From NCBI GenBank assembly GCA_030765055.1, contig CM060950.1, forward strand, positions 465,416,995 to 465,480,994: 64,000 nucleotides of DNA. Direction: 5' to 3'. Below, piece after piece: positions 9,859 to 19,808 of the stretch. The position numbers and the translations under genes are program-made. This DNA is from Mantis religiosa. Lineage: Eukaryota; Arthropoda; Insecta; Mantodea; Mantidae. A model generated the notes under the pieces. The model saw nothing but the letters and a program-made list of their open reading frames with translations, was not told where the DNA came from and did no database searches. Every line of letters begins with the position of its first letter. Position 1 is the first letter of the stretch.

Positions 9859-10675
9859 GGATGGCTCAGGCGACTTCGCCTGTGGCCCGCATTAGAGAGC
9901 TGTGGGTTCGATTTCAGTGGTCGACCTTCCTGACCCGTGGCTTTTTCGGGGGTTTTCCTGTATCGCCAGGCCTCCCGTAGGAGAAGGGATCCGTCCCCTT
10001 CAGCTGCCGTGGTGCGGGCGCTGCGGACCCTTAGCACTCGTGGTACCTCTGACGTTACTAGAGGAACCTCGGGCAGAGCATCTGAGCCCCTCCCTCCGGG
10101 AGTTGTTCGGATTGGGTTGGTCTCGAGGGCAGTGTGTTACAAACAAGCCCCAAAAGGTCTTGTCCTATGGAAAGCCCCACGGAGGACACCGAGCGCCCTT
10201 TGGGATATCTCGGATAAGTCCCTGGTTTTTAAGAGGCCCGGGTCTTGGTCCTACGGGTCTAGGACTAATGGAAGTAGACCTTCTGGACTCAACTGTATCG
10301 CCAGGCAAATCAGGTTAGGTTAATTACATCCTCCGAATTTCCCGTCTCTCCAGTTAACCTCCATTGTCATTTTACATCTCTCATCTAATGGTCTCTTTCA
10401 GGGTAGAAGTCTCGGCGGGAAACTCGGCGCTGCATGGAAGGATGATATGCTTCTGGTAAACACTTCCTCCGGTAGGGCGTTCTCCGGTTTCCGGGCCGGC
10501 CTAATGGGCCATTTCAGGACCACGGTGGGTAGGATGCTGCCCGGAAGTTTCCAACTGGTCAATGGTAATACCCTGCCCTCTGCATTGCCGTGACTCCCTG
10601 AGATTGGCCGCCCTTTGTTTTCTCTCGCCTCATCCTTCCTCCTAGGGATGCCCCACTTGGGGCATAGGTGTAAAA
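9859..10675 (+). repeat. Repeat family C, copy 2, interrupted by repeat D
   Basis: TGGATGGCTCAG (A-box-like) and GTGGGTTCGATTTCAG (B-box-like) head, then the family body. Repeat D interrupts it at 9,971-10,292, after which the body resumes with GGTTAATTACATCCTCC and runs to TTGGGGCATAGGTG. It carries a single copy of the unit that is expanded to 12 in copy 1 (CCCTGCCCTCTGCATTGCCG). Confidence 0.75.
9971..10292 (-). mobile_element. GC-rich retroposon D inserted in family C, with TSD
   Basis: 322 bp flanked by a 13-bp direct repeat CTGTATCGCCAGG (9,958-9,970 and 10,293-10,305), consistent with retroposition. Its sequence is shared with 4,800-4,887 and 6,232-6,330. No head with clear RNA polymerase III boxes is seen, so its origin (SINE or truncated LINE) is open. 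Confidence 0.75.
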
Positions 10676-10969
10676 GATCAATCTCGTTGCCGTGCCGAAA
10701 TTTTACACCTTATATTACACTGATGCCCGATTTCACCAACAGATGTTAAAATCGACATTAACAAATGTAACGTAACAATTGGCACAGCGCTGACAAAATT
10801 GTTAAATTTCTTGCATGTCACCAACCTGTTTTCTGAAAATGTTAACAAATACGTGTTAACGCCAAGAAACTTGTACATATTACAAATATAGAAGGCTATG
10901 GATGTGTCGTATTATTTTCTGAACGAACTGCGATGCACTTTTGTTTTCATTTTCGTCTGCACAAGCTGA

Positions 10970-11243
10970 AAAATGGCGGGTGAACAAAATCGTAAACAAA
11001 AGCCGTAAGACAAATTTCCCATCGATGCAGAGAGAATTGTTAATTGAATTGGTGACGAAGTGTAAGGATATCGTGGAAAATAGGAGGTCGAATGCGGTGA
11101 ATGTAAAAGGGAAAGATGTCACGTGGGAAAAAAAAAATGGATACGAATTAAATTCAAATGCATGTGTCACTATTAGAAGCACTTCGTCAGTATTATGTAA
11201 ATTTAAAACGAGGTGCAAACGACAGAAGAGACGAGTGACTTGA
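10970..11243 (+). pseudogene. Harbinger Myb/SANT-like DNA-binding protein, broken
   Basis: Homologous to the better preserved frame at 60,439-60,684. The Myb/SANT-like segment reads TNFPSMQRELLIELVTKC, then a KDIVENRRSNAVNVKGKDVTWEK stretch and NSNACVTI. In this superfamily a Myb-type partner protein helps the nuclease reach the element ends. The ATG of the relative (MAGEQ here) runs into a stop after ten codons and the SANT part lies in another frame, so the gene is dead. Confidence 0.7.
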
Positions 11244-11710
11244 ACGTTTCAAGACGAGAGGCGGACAATGGATTATTCACATAATTCAGTGAATTATAAA
11301 ATCGCTATACTTGAAGCAAAGGCGAGATCGGCATATTCCTTTCGATGCATGTTCTAACTCAGTATTACGTAAATTTAAAACGAGGAGCGAAGAAGGACAA
11401 GTGACTTGAACGTTTCAAGACGGGAGGTGGGCAGTGTATTATCCACATAATTCAGTGAATTATAAAATCGCAAAGTTATTAATACTTGAAGCAAAGGCGA
11501 GATCGGCATATTCCTTTCGATGCATGTTCTAACTCAGTATTACGTAAATTTAAAACGAGGAGCGAAGAAGGACAAGTGACGAATGACTTGAACGTTTCAA
11601 GACGGGAGGTGGGCAGTTTATTATCCACATAATTCAGTGAATTATACAATCGCAAAGCTATTAATACTTGAAGCAAAGGCAAGATCGGCATATTCCTTTC
11701 GATCATGTAC
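11188..11710. repeat. Internal triplication inside the Harbinger copy A, period about 172-175 bp
   Basis: The block from CAGTATTACGTAAATTTAAA through CTTGAACGTTTCAAGACG and TTCAGTGAATTATA to TTCGATGCATGTTCTAACT occurs at 11,188, 11,360 and 11,535. Copy B at 60 kb has one. The third unit carries a small insertion (GACGAAT). Confidence 0.9.
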
Positions 11711-11925
11711 TAACGTCTTTTGTACTTCCGCAGTAACCTTCAGAGTAACTTGTTTTGACAGTCTATACCTCTGTAGAACATTTTATTTCTAATAGCTTCT
11801 CAAAATAATTTCTCCTCGTAGTTCGTACTCTATTACGAATGCCATTTAGATGGTCTTAAATATAGTAAATCGACATCAAAAGCGGCGTTCACGCTCGCCA
11901 TCTTGACTATTTACAATTGTTAAGG
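11705..11925 (-). pseudogene. Harbinger nuclease (HARBI1-like) N-terminal remnant
   Basis: Minus-strand HLNGIRNRVRTTRRNYFEKL matches the opening of the nuclease fragment at 60,762-61,013. Stops and frame changes follow. The DDE core is deleted. Confidence 0.6.
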
Positions 11926-12073
11926 ACGTAAGAACAGAAATTTGGCTTGTTAGTTTAACAACAAGAGATTTAACACGAGTGTTAAGCTAACAATAGTTGG
12001 TGAAATGCAATTTTTGTTATAATTATTCCTAAATTCGAGTTGTCTTAACATCTGTTGGTGAAATCGGGCATTA

Positions 12074-13020
12074 TTAATTTAAGCTTGTCAAGTTAAATGT
12101 TAAAGGAGTTTTGGAGTGGTGTTGAATCTACAAACTCTTCGGTCACTCCCGCTTTAAACCCAACAATAGTTTCCTTTTGAGTTATATGAGTAGTGAATAT
12201 TCATCACGAAAACGAAGGGACATGAAGTGTTAATACTAATGTGCAGCCTATCAGAGTTTGGTATCCATAGCGACCAGCCGTCGCCGCCGATAGTCATCTG
12301 TTAAATACTAAATAGTGTGAAGCCAGGAGTTTGTTAGTGCGCTCACGTGCAAATGATTTGCCTTTCCTTACGCGTCGCACGCACTCTTTGTTGCCACTGG
12401 TGCCATCTGGTGCGTAAGGATATGAACTTGTGGGAATTCACCTGTCTTGAATTTCACCGTCATATGGCGGCCACCAAGTAGCGACAGTCGCGGAATGCGG
12501 CTGCTGTGATAACAAATGAGCGGCACAAAAACAAGACGATCGCGGTGATCCCATTACGTCACGCATGGCATTCTTCACATTCCTTTGTGTACAGCAAGGT
12601 CGATCAAGAAGCGGACCTTCCCACCAGACGCAAAACAAACAACAGCACATTTTCGTTTCAAAATATTGCATCTATATTAAGAGCCATTGTTTGTGAGTGT
12701 TTGATCATTATTTTAACATTGAAAAGCCCAAGTCCTCATGTACATCGGCTATAAATCACTTTGATTTAATTTTATACACGAATAAATCATTTAAAGGACT
12801 TACCAAGCCCTTGTATTTGAATACAAGCAATTAGAAAAGTACTTGCTAGGAAGTCATTATCTTTTAGTTTAAAATGCCATAGAGTAGAAAATAGTTACTT
12901 CACAGAGTATGTATGTAAAACAAGACAAATATATAATTCCAAGTGATATATAATATATGGATGGCCACGATTTGCAACTAAGACACACCAAAACAAAAGC
13001 GAATCGAGTCTGCCAATGCC
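12074..13020. other. No gene recognised
   Basis: Open frames at 12,438-12,671 and 12,506-12,754 overlap on opposite strands and show no known motif. No repeat family of the window is present here. Confidence 0.55.
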
Positions 13021-13079
13021 AACATACGAGGGCTGTTCAATAAACAATGATCACAACTTTATTTTGACAACGTACCTTC

Positions 13080-14561
13080 ACTCATCCTCATAATTTTAAA
13101 GGTCCTTTTCAAAATAGTCTCCCCTGAATGCGATACACTTGTCCCAGCGTTTCTGCCAGTCTTCAAAGACATGCTGGAAACCATTTTTGAAATCCTTCAA
13201 AAATGCGTCCGCAGCCTTCACCACTGCTTCTGGTGATGGATAATGCCTCCCACGAAGGCGTTTCTTCAAGTTAGGGAATAGAAGAAGTCACATGGGGCTA
13301 TATCCCGACTATTGGAAGGGTGAGGGATGCACTTCACGTTGATTTTTGCAAAATATTCAGCAACAACATTGGCAATATGCGGCCGCGCATTATCTTGGTG
13401 CAGCATCCAGCCTGCTTCCCGGAAATGTGGTCTTTTGCGCCTGATATGGCCTTGCAATGAAAATTAATTGTTCTTTCACACTAGCCGTGTGTAGGACGCA
13501 CTATGAAAGGGTAGAGCCAGAGTGAAAAATTCAATGCCATAGCCGGGATTTGAACCACGGATCTTCTGGTTTCCGTCCAGCCGCTCTAACCATTTGAGCT
13601 ACTATGGCCAACGTGCCAACATGACACTAAATTCTCCAACTGACTCGTGTTTCTCCCGGTAAACCACTAGGAGTTCTCATAAACACATGAGACAACTACC
13701 TTAATGGCGACTTACTATGCTGTAAGTACTTTAAGGTCCGGGCTTTAGTGTCATGTTGGCACGTTGGCCATAGTAGCTCAAATGGTTAGAGCGGCTGGAC
13801 GGAAACCAGAAGATCCGTGGTTCAAATCCCGGCTATGGCATTGAATTATCATTCTGGCTCTACCCTTTCATAGTGCGTCCTACACACGGCTAGTGTGAAA
13901 GAACAATTAATTTCCATTAATTGTACCTAATAGTGGCCCGAACTATAAAGCCCGGGCCTTAAAGTACTTACAGCATAGTAAGTCGACATTAAGGTAGTTG
14001 TCTCATGTGTTTATGAGAACTCCTAGTGGTTTACCGGGAGAAACACGAGTCAGTTGGAGAATTTAATGTCATGTTGGCACGTTGGCCGTAGTAGCTCAAA
14101 TGGTTAGAGCGGCTGGACGGAAACCAGAAGATCCGTGGTTCAAATCCCGGCTATGGCATTGAAGTTTTCATTCTGGCTCTACCCTTTCATGGCCTTGCAA
14201 TGTTTTCAGGGCATCCCTGTAGTATTGTCCAGTTACTGATGTGTGTGCAGGTACAACATGCTGATAAACCATTCCATATATATCAAAGAATGAGATGACC
14301 ATAACTTTCCCAGTAGAAGCAATCACTTTTGCTTTTTTGGGGGGTTGGTGATGAAGGAGATTTCCACACTGAGCTTTGCTGTTTGCTCTCAGGATCAAAA
14401 TGACGTAGCCAAGTTTCTTCAGCAGTGATTACGTTTAAAAGAAACTCCGGATCTTCCTCTAACATCAACTTTAACTGCATGTTACCTCCATTGCAGCGGT
14501 AGGCGATACTGAACATGTATGAATTTGCATTGATCTCACAGGCGGGAACCAGGAGTACCAA
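13080..14561 (-). pseudogene. Mariner transposase, catalytic domain only, interrupted
   Basis: N-proximal part at 14,561-14,203 with LEEDPEFLLNVITAEETWLRHF. The first catalytic Asp of TxDE is changed to Glu here. The C-proximal part at 13,457-13,080 has MLHQDNARPH (D2) and HPSNSRDIAPCDFF (D3, with the usual SPD turned to SRD). Frameshifts lie near 14,335 and 13,290, and a SINE insertion separates the halves. Clearly inactive. Confidence 0.82.
13460..14188. mobile_element. SINE B inverted-dimer (foldback) insertion with 14-bp TSD
   Basis: 729 bp flanked by ATGGCCTTGCAATG at 13,446-13,459 and 14,189-14,202. It starts with a family B unit in antisense (tRNA-like part about 13,536-13,608). It turns around at about 13,690 and continues as one sense unit (tRNA-like part about 13,765-13,840) and a second, 3'-truncated sense unit (tRNA-like part about 14,087-14,158). 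Arms 13,460-13,631 and 13,744-13,914 are inverted repeats of about 172 bp. Confidence 0.92.
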
Positions 14562-14685
14562 TAATGAAACTACTACGGAGTGTTTGTTTCACATTAATCT
14601 AACAGAATATAATAAGATTGAATTTTAGTGCGAAAAAGTATGACCGTAAAAAATTATGATCATTCTTTATTGAACAGCCCTAGTA

Positions 14686-15763
14686 TTTGAAGGAGAATAG
14701 ACCTACACTTAAGCTACAAAAAGGTTTTCGTTTTTTCCCCCCGAAAATAGGTGGTTTCTGAAATAAACGATTCAATTAACCTACACAGCATTCGCCTGGC
14801 GAGCCGAAAAAGCTGTCTAAAAGAACCATGTGTCAGGTAGGCCTGCCACGGCAATCAAATCCCAACCTCCTGAGTGCGGTATGATTTTACTGAGTACTGC
14901 CAATCCTGTAATGGTCAACCAACAAATCAGATCTTGTTTCGAAATGACACACGTTTAACTACTGTATTTAATGGGAAAGAGTGTTGCAAGAACCATAATT
15001 GGAGGAGTTATAAAGCGACACGTGGAAAAGTATCAAGGATTATTTGCTTTAAACTCGACAGTTGCAAGATAACGCCTGTAAAACTTGCAATTAACACGGT
15101 CATATCTTTATCATGGCCGTATATATCTTGCTGTTACTGATGTCAACTGAGCAAACAGAAAATCACCAGAGTTACAGTTGGCTTTTGGTGAAAGTAAACA
15201 TGCAGCTATTACAAACATCCAAGTTATAAATTCCATCAGACCTTTCCATGTTAGCTTTTCTTATTACGTACAGAGAAAGTATTGCATTGCACCAAACAAT
15301 CAGATACAAAGATTTCATTTTTTTTTTGGGGGGGGGGGGTCGCTGTGAAGCCATTTAAGAGTATCTTAAAAAAAGTGCGTTTATCTACGAATTAGCGTAA
15401 GTAAAAAACGAAACGACCATTAATACCAAAGTTGCGACCTTCAAGATTGCAACATAAAGATTGCGACAGAGTCGCGCAGTATCGGCCGGCATGCAGTACC
15501 GGCCACTGCTATGATTCTCCTTTTCGCCTCCACGTGGCAGAATTTCCAGTAAGCAGTAGCAAGCTTGTGCACCCACGTGCTCTATAGTCGGATATCTTCT
15601 TCCTCTCTTCAGTTGTTTGTCTGCTCTGAGTGCTTGATGGTGGTTAGTGTAGCTCTTAGAGCTCTGAGGCCTATAGCAGCACTATATTTGTAAACCAGTG
15701 AGCTAAACATTTGTGAACTGAGCAGAAATAGTAACAATAAGTTCCCATGCTTTCGTATTCTAC
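14686..15763. other. No gene recognised
   Basis: Contains a T10-G10 homopolymer junction at 15,319-15,340. The short frames at 14,874-15,140, 15,172-15,354 and 15,385-15,576 have no recognisable motif. Confidence 0.55.
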
Positions 15764-18015
15764 TAATTTTTTTGTGTAATTTACGTTCTCCAACGTTAAG
15801 TCATATCGGAGGATGAATGGAATGGGTGAAATGATGTTCAAATGAGTCCAGGGGACATAGAGCTTAGAGTTACCACACATTCAACTTTCAGGATAAGGGA
15901 AAACCTCCAACGTTAAGTCATATCGGACGATGAATGAAATGATGTTCAAATGAGTCCAAGGTACATAGAGCTTAGAGTTACCACACATTCAACTTTCAGG
16001 ATAAGGGAAAACCTCCAACGTTAAGTCATATCGGACGATGAATGAAATGATGTTCAAATGAGTCCAAGGTACATAGAGCTTAGAGTTACCACACATTCAA
16101 CTTTCAGGATAAGGGAAAACCTCCAACGTTAAGTCATATCGGACGATGAATGAAATGATGTTCAAATGAGTCCAAGGTACATAGAGCTTAGAGTTACCAC
16201 ACATTCAACTTTCAGGATAAGGGAAAACCTCCAACGTAAAGTCATATCGGACGATGAATGAAATGGTGTTTAAGTGAGTACAGGATCCATAGCGCTTAGA
16301 GTTACACAGTATTCATCTTTCAGGATAAGGGAAAACCTTCAACGTTGTCGATAAATGAAATAATCTGTGAGTACAGGATACATAGAGCTTAGAGTTACCA
16401 GACATTGATGTTTCAGGATAAGGGAAAAGCTCCAACTTTGAGTCATATCGGTCGATGAATGAAATGATGTTCAAATGAGTACAAGGTACATAGAGCTTAA
16501 GAGTTACTTACATTCATCTCTCAGGAAAAGGGAAAACCTCCAACGTTGAGTCATATCGGGCAATGAATGAAATGATGTTCAAATGAGTACAGGTTGCATA
16601 GAGCTTAGAGTTATACAACATTCATCTTTCAGGATAAGGCAAAACCTCAAACGTTGAGTCATATCGGACGATGAATGTAATGATGTTCAAATGAGTCCAG
16701 GGTACATAGAGCTTAGAGTTACTTACATTTATCTTTCAGGAAAAGGGAAAGCCTCCAACGTTAAGTCATATCGGGCGATGAATGTAATGATGTTCAAATA
16801 AGTCCAGGGTACATAGAGCTTAGAGTTACTTACATTTATCTTTCAGGAAAAGGGAAAGCCTCCAACGTTGAGTCATATCGGGCGATGAATGAAATGATGT
16901 TCAAATGAGTACAAGATCCATAGTGCTTAGAGTTACACAACATTCATCTTTTAGGATAAGGGAAAACCTCCGACGTTAAGTCATATCGGACGATAAATGA
17001 AATAATCTGTGAGTACAGGATACATAGAGCTTAGAGTTACCAGTCATTCATCTCTCAGAATAAGGGAAAACCTTCAACAACGTTGTCGTATCGAATGATG
17101 AATGAAATTATGTTCAAATGAGCACAGGGTAAATAGAGCTTAGAGTTACCAGACATTGATGTTTCAGGATAAGGGAAAAGCTCCAACGTTGAGTCATATC
17201 GGGCGATGAATGAAATGATGTTCAAATGAGTACAAGGTACATAGAGCTTAAGAGTTACTTACATTCATCTCTCAGGAAAAGGGAAAGCCTCCAACGTTGA
17301 GTCATATCGGACGATGAATGAAATGATGTTCAAATGAGTACAGGGTACATAGAGCTTAGACTTACACAACATTCATCTTTCAGGTTAAGTGAAAACCTCC
17401 AACGTTGAGTCATATCGGGCGATGAATGAAATGATGTTCAAATGAGTACAGGATACATAGAGCTTAGACTTACACAACATTCATCTTTCAGGTTAAGTGA
17501 AAACCTCCAACGTTGAGTCATATCGGGCGATGAATGAAATGATGTTCAAATGAGTACAGGATACATAGAGCTTAGAGTTACACAACATTCATCTTTCAGG
17601 ATAAGGGAAAACCTCCAACGTTGTCATATCGGACGTTGAATGAAATGACGTTCAAATGAGTACAGGTTACATAGAGCTTAAGAGTTACTTACATTCATCT
17701 CTCAGGAAAAGGGAAAGCCTCCAACGTTGAGTCATATCGGACGATGAATGAAATGATGTTCAAATGAGTACAGGGTACATAGAGCTTAGAGTTACACAAC
17801 ATTCATTTTTCAGGTTAAGGGAAAACCTCCAACGTTGAGTCATATCGGACGATGAATGAAATGATGTTCAAATGAGTACAGGGTACATAGAACTTAGAGT
17901 TACGTAACATTCGTCTTTGAGGATAAGGGAAAACTGTGGAAGAAACCCTATTCAGATAACTCACCCTGACCGAGTTTCGAACTCGCAACCTCTTGAACGT
18001 GAGAGAGACACTCAC
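15764..18015 (-). repeat. SINE A satellite array 1 (type I junction, about 107-bp monomer)
   Basis: About 20 head-to-tail monomers of the SINE A body, each running CTCCAACGTTAAGTCATATC .. GAGCTTAGAGTTAC .. CAGGATAAGGGAAAAC. The left edge carries the SINE 3' end with a T run (TTTTTTTGTGTAATTTACG) and the right edge the tRNA-like head (CCTATTCAGATAACTCACCC and GAGTTTCGAACTC). It reads as one SINE whose body was amplified in place. Monomers differ by a few substitutions and small indels. Confidence 0.9.
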
Positions 18016-18990
18016 CTGTCCATTGCAGCTACAACGAATGGCAGCTAAAACAGCTTCTATATGAAGTAGATAGAAGATTAAACATGACTGTGGAGAGAAA
18101 GTCATGCGAGTGCACCCGCGACAGAAACAGTTGAAGGTGCAGCATGCAAACAGAGGAACAAACAATAAAGTTGTCCTTGTACATAAATAGATCGCTAACA
18201 AGGTGTGCATGTGTTTACCCTCGGCAGCTGCATCTTGAAGACGGTCGGTCGCTTTTAACAAAAGAAAAGCAACAAAAGCGGGAAGGCCCGTCTGTTAGGT
18301 ACCTTACATTCCATCAGTGGGGATGGTTACTTCTGCTAGACTTACGCGGAACCTCCGTTTTTGGGCATGCAGAAGCATTTCCAGGAAATGCCCGGAATTC
18401 TCCACAACGGACAAGGTCGCCTAGGTTACGCTTCGTCACAACGTGCAAGGTCATGGTATGACACTAAAGAAACCTCTCATACACCAGCACGGTGATTAGA
18501 ACGCCAACGTTTGATCATTTCTCTATAAAATTAATGTCATCAACTCAGTGGTGTATTGAAGACCTGTTTTCATCTAATCAGACCAACAGCTACTGGTTTC
18601 CTACTCAGAAATATATTAAATTGCCTACATGTCTTCTTTCTCCCCTATATATTTCAGTGCTAAATACATATATAAAACTGTAATATACAATGGTTTCTTT
18701 AAGCAACATCACAAAGTGCAATTTGCCACTATCTGTACCTTGGAAATACCCTGTTATCGGCGATAGTGAATATATGTAGCATGACCATTTCGTAAGGAAA
18801 GGATGACCTTGCCAACTTGTTGCGCAATAACGTAACGTAAGGTAATGTGGTCGGACGGGAGCCACGGGATGGACCCTTCGGAGAAGAAGGTATGACATGA
18901 AAGAAGCCACTACCATTGACAGATTATAGCTGCCCCATAGGAACCGCAGAGCTTGATTACCCTGCCATGCAGCGCCCGAGACACCTGTCC
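18016..18990. other. No gene recognised
   Basis: Open frames at 18,144-18,461 and 18,605-19,006 show no convincing domain. The latter runs into satellite sequence at its start. Confidence 0.5.
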
Positions 18991-19169
18991 TAGAGTTACC
19001 AGACATTCATCTTTCAGGATAAGGAAAAACCTCCAACGTTAAGTAATATTGGCCGATAAATGTAATGATGTTAAAATGAATATAGGGTCCATTGAGCTTA
19101 GAGTTAGTTATCACACATTCATTTTTCAGGATAAGAGAAAACATTCAACGTTAAGTCATACCGGACGAT

Positions 19170-19454
19170 TTTTTTTTTTTTTTTTTTTTTTTTTTTGGCC
19201 TTCGGTAAAATCCCATATGGCCATCGTAGGGAAAAATAAGAAAAATAATGTAAGGAAGTTTAAGAGGATGGGAGGAGACTAGATCTGTAGATCACTTTCT
19301 TTAAGAAATTGTAGAAGAGCTTGGTATACAGGTTTGTTGCATAACTGTAATATGGTGTTGACGCTAGCGGGAAAAGGAACAGACTGCTGAAGTAGGCGGC
19401 GGAGGAAGGAAGAACGGTGGGCTCGGTAGCGAGAGCAACTGAACAGGAGATGAT
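19170..19454 (-). mobile_element. 5'-truncated retroposon with A tail in the satellite, 11-bp TSD
   Basis: Flanked by TACCGGACGAT at 19,159-19,169 and 19,455-19,465. Read on the minus strand it has a short open frame that stops near 19,262, then a 3' region ending CGAAGGCC and a run of about 27 A. This fits the 3' end of a LINE or a SINE mobilised by one. No family is identified. Confidence 0.8.
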
Positions 19455-19808
19455 TACCGGACGATGAACGAAATGATTTTCAAATAAGTACAGCATACGC
19501 AGAGCTTAGAGTTACCAGAGATTCATATTTCAGGATAAGGGAATACCTCAAACATTAAGTCATATCACACCATGAATGAAATGATGTTCAAATCAGTACA
19601 GGATCCATAGAGCTTAGTTACCAGACATTTATCTTTCAGGAGAAGGGAAAACCTCTAACGTTAAGTAATATCAGACAAAGAATGAAGTGATATTCAAATG
19701 AGTACAGGGTACATTGAGCTTAGAGTTACCATACATTTATCTTCTAGAATAAGGGAAAACTTCCAACGTTGTCATATCGGACGATAAATGGAATGACGTA
19801 CAAATGAG

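Larger units (their letters stand above)
10724..12070. mobile_element. PIF/Harbinger-like element, internally deleted, copy A
   Basis: Inverted repeats TGCCCGATTTCACCAACAGA at 10,724 and its complement ending at 12,070. The adjacent triplets are TGA and TTA, roughly matching the 3-bp target of this superfamily. It holds a Myb/SANT-like gene on the plus strand, the start of the nuclease gene on the minus strand and an internal tandem triplication. Copy B lies at 60,190-61,153. Confidence 0.85.
13027..14683 (-). mobile_element. Mariner-like element, copy 3, split by a SINE B foldback insertion
   Basis: Same inverted repeats as copies 1 and 2, TA at 13,025-13,026 and 14,684-14,685. Removing the 729-bp insertion (13,460-14,188) and one TSD copy leaves an element of about 914 bp, the size of copy 1. 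Confidence 0.9.

Noticed and set aside
9902..10323. Two overlapping frames of 138 and 128 codons on the plus strand
   Set aside because: They span the junctions of repeat C with retroposon D and have no domain. GC-rich DNA has few stops by chance.
13765..13840. tRNA gene with a perfectly paired GCCATAG/CTATGGC acceptor stem
   Set aside because: The same sequence recurs in all SINE B units, and its T-arm is mismatched. It is a tRNA-derived SINE part, although the intact acceptor pairing is notable.
15764..18015. CRISPR-like regular repeats
   Set aside because: The repeats have no unique spacers, the monomers are contiguous, and the context is animal transposons. The unit matches the body of a tRNA-derived SINE.
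17815..18261. 148-codon minus-strand frame
   Set aside because: Begins in unannotated DNA and ends in SINE A head and satellite. No motif and repeat-derived composition.
18605..19006. 133-codon minus-strand frame as a membrane protein
   Set aside because: Its hydrophobic look comes from AT-rich codons. The first codons are satellite sequence, and no family or splice context is visible.
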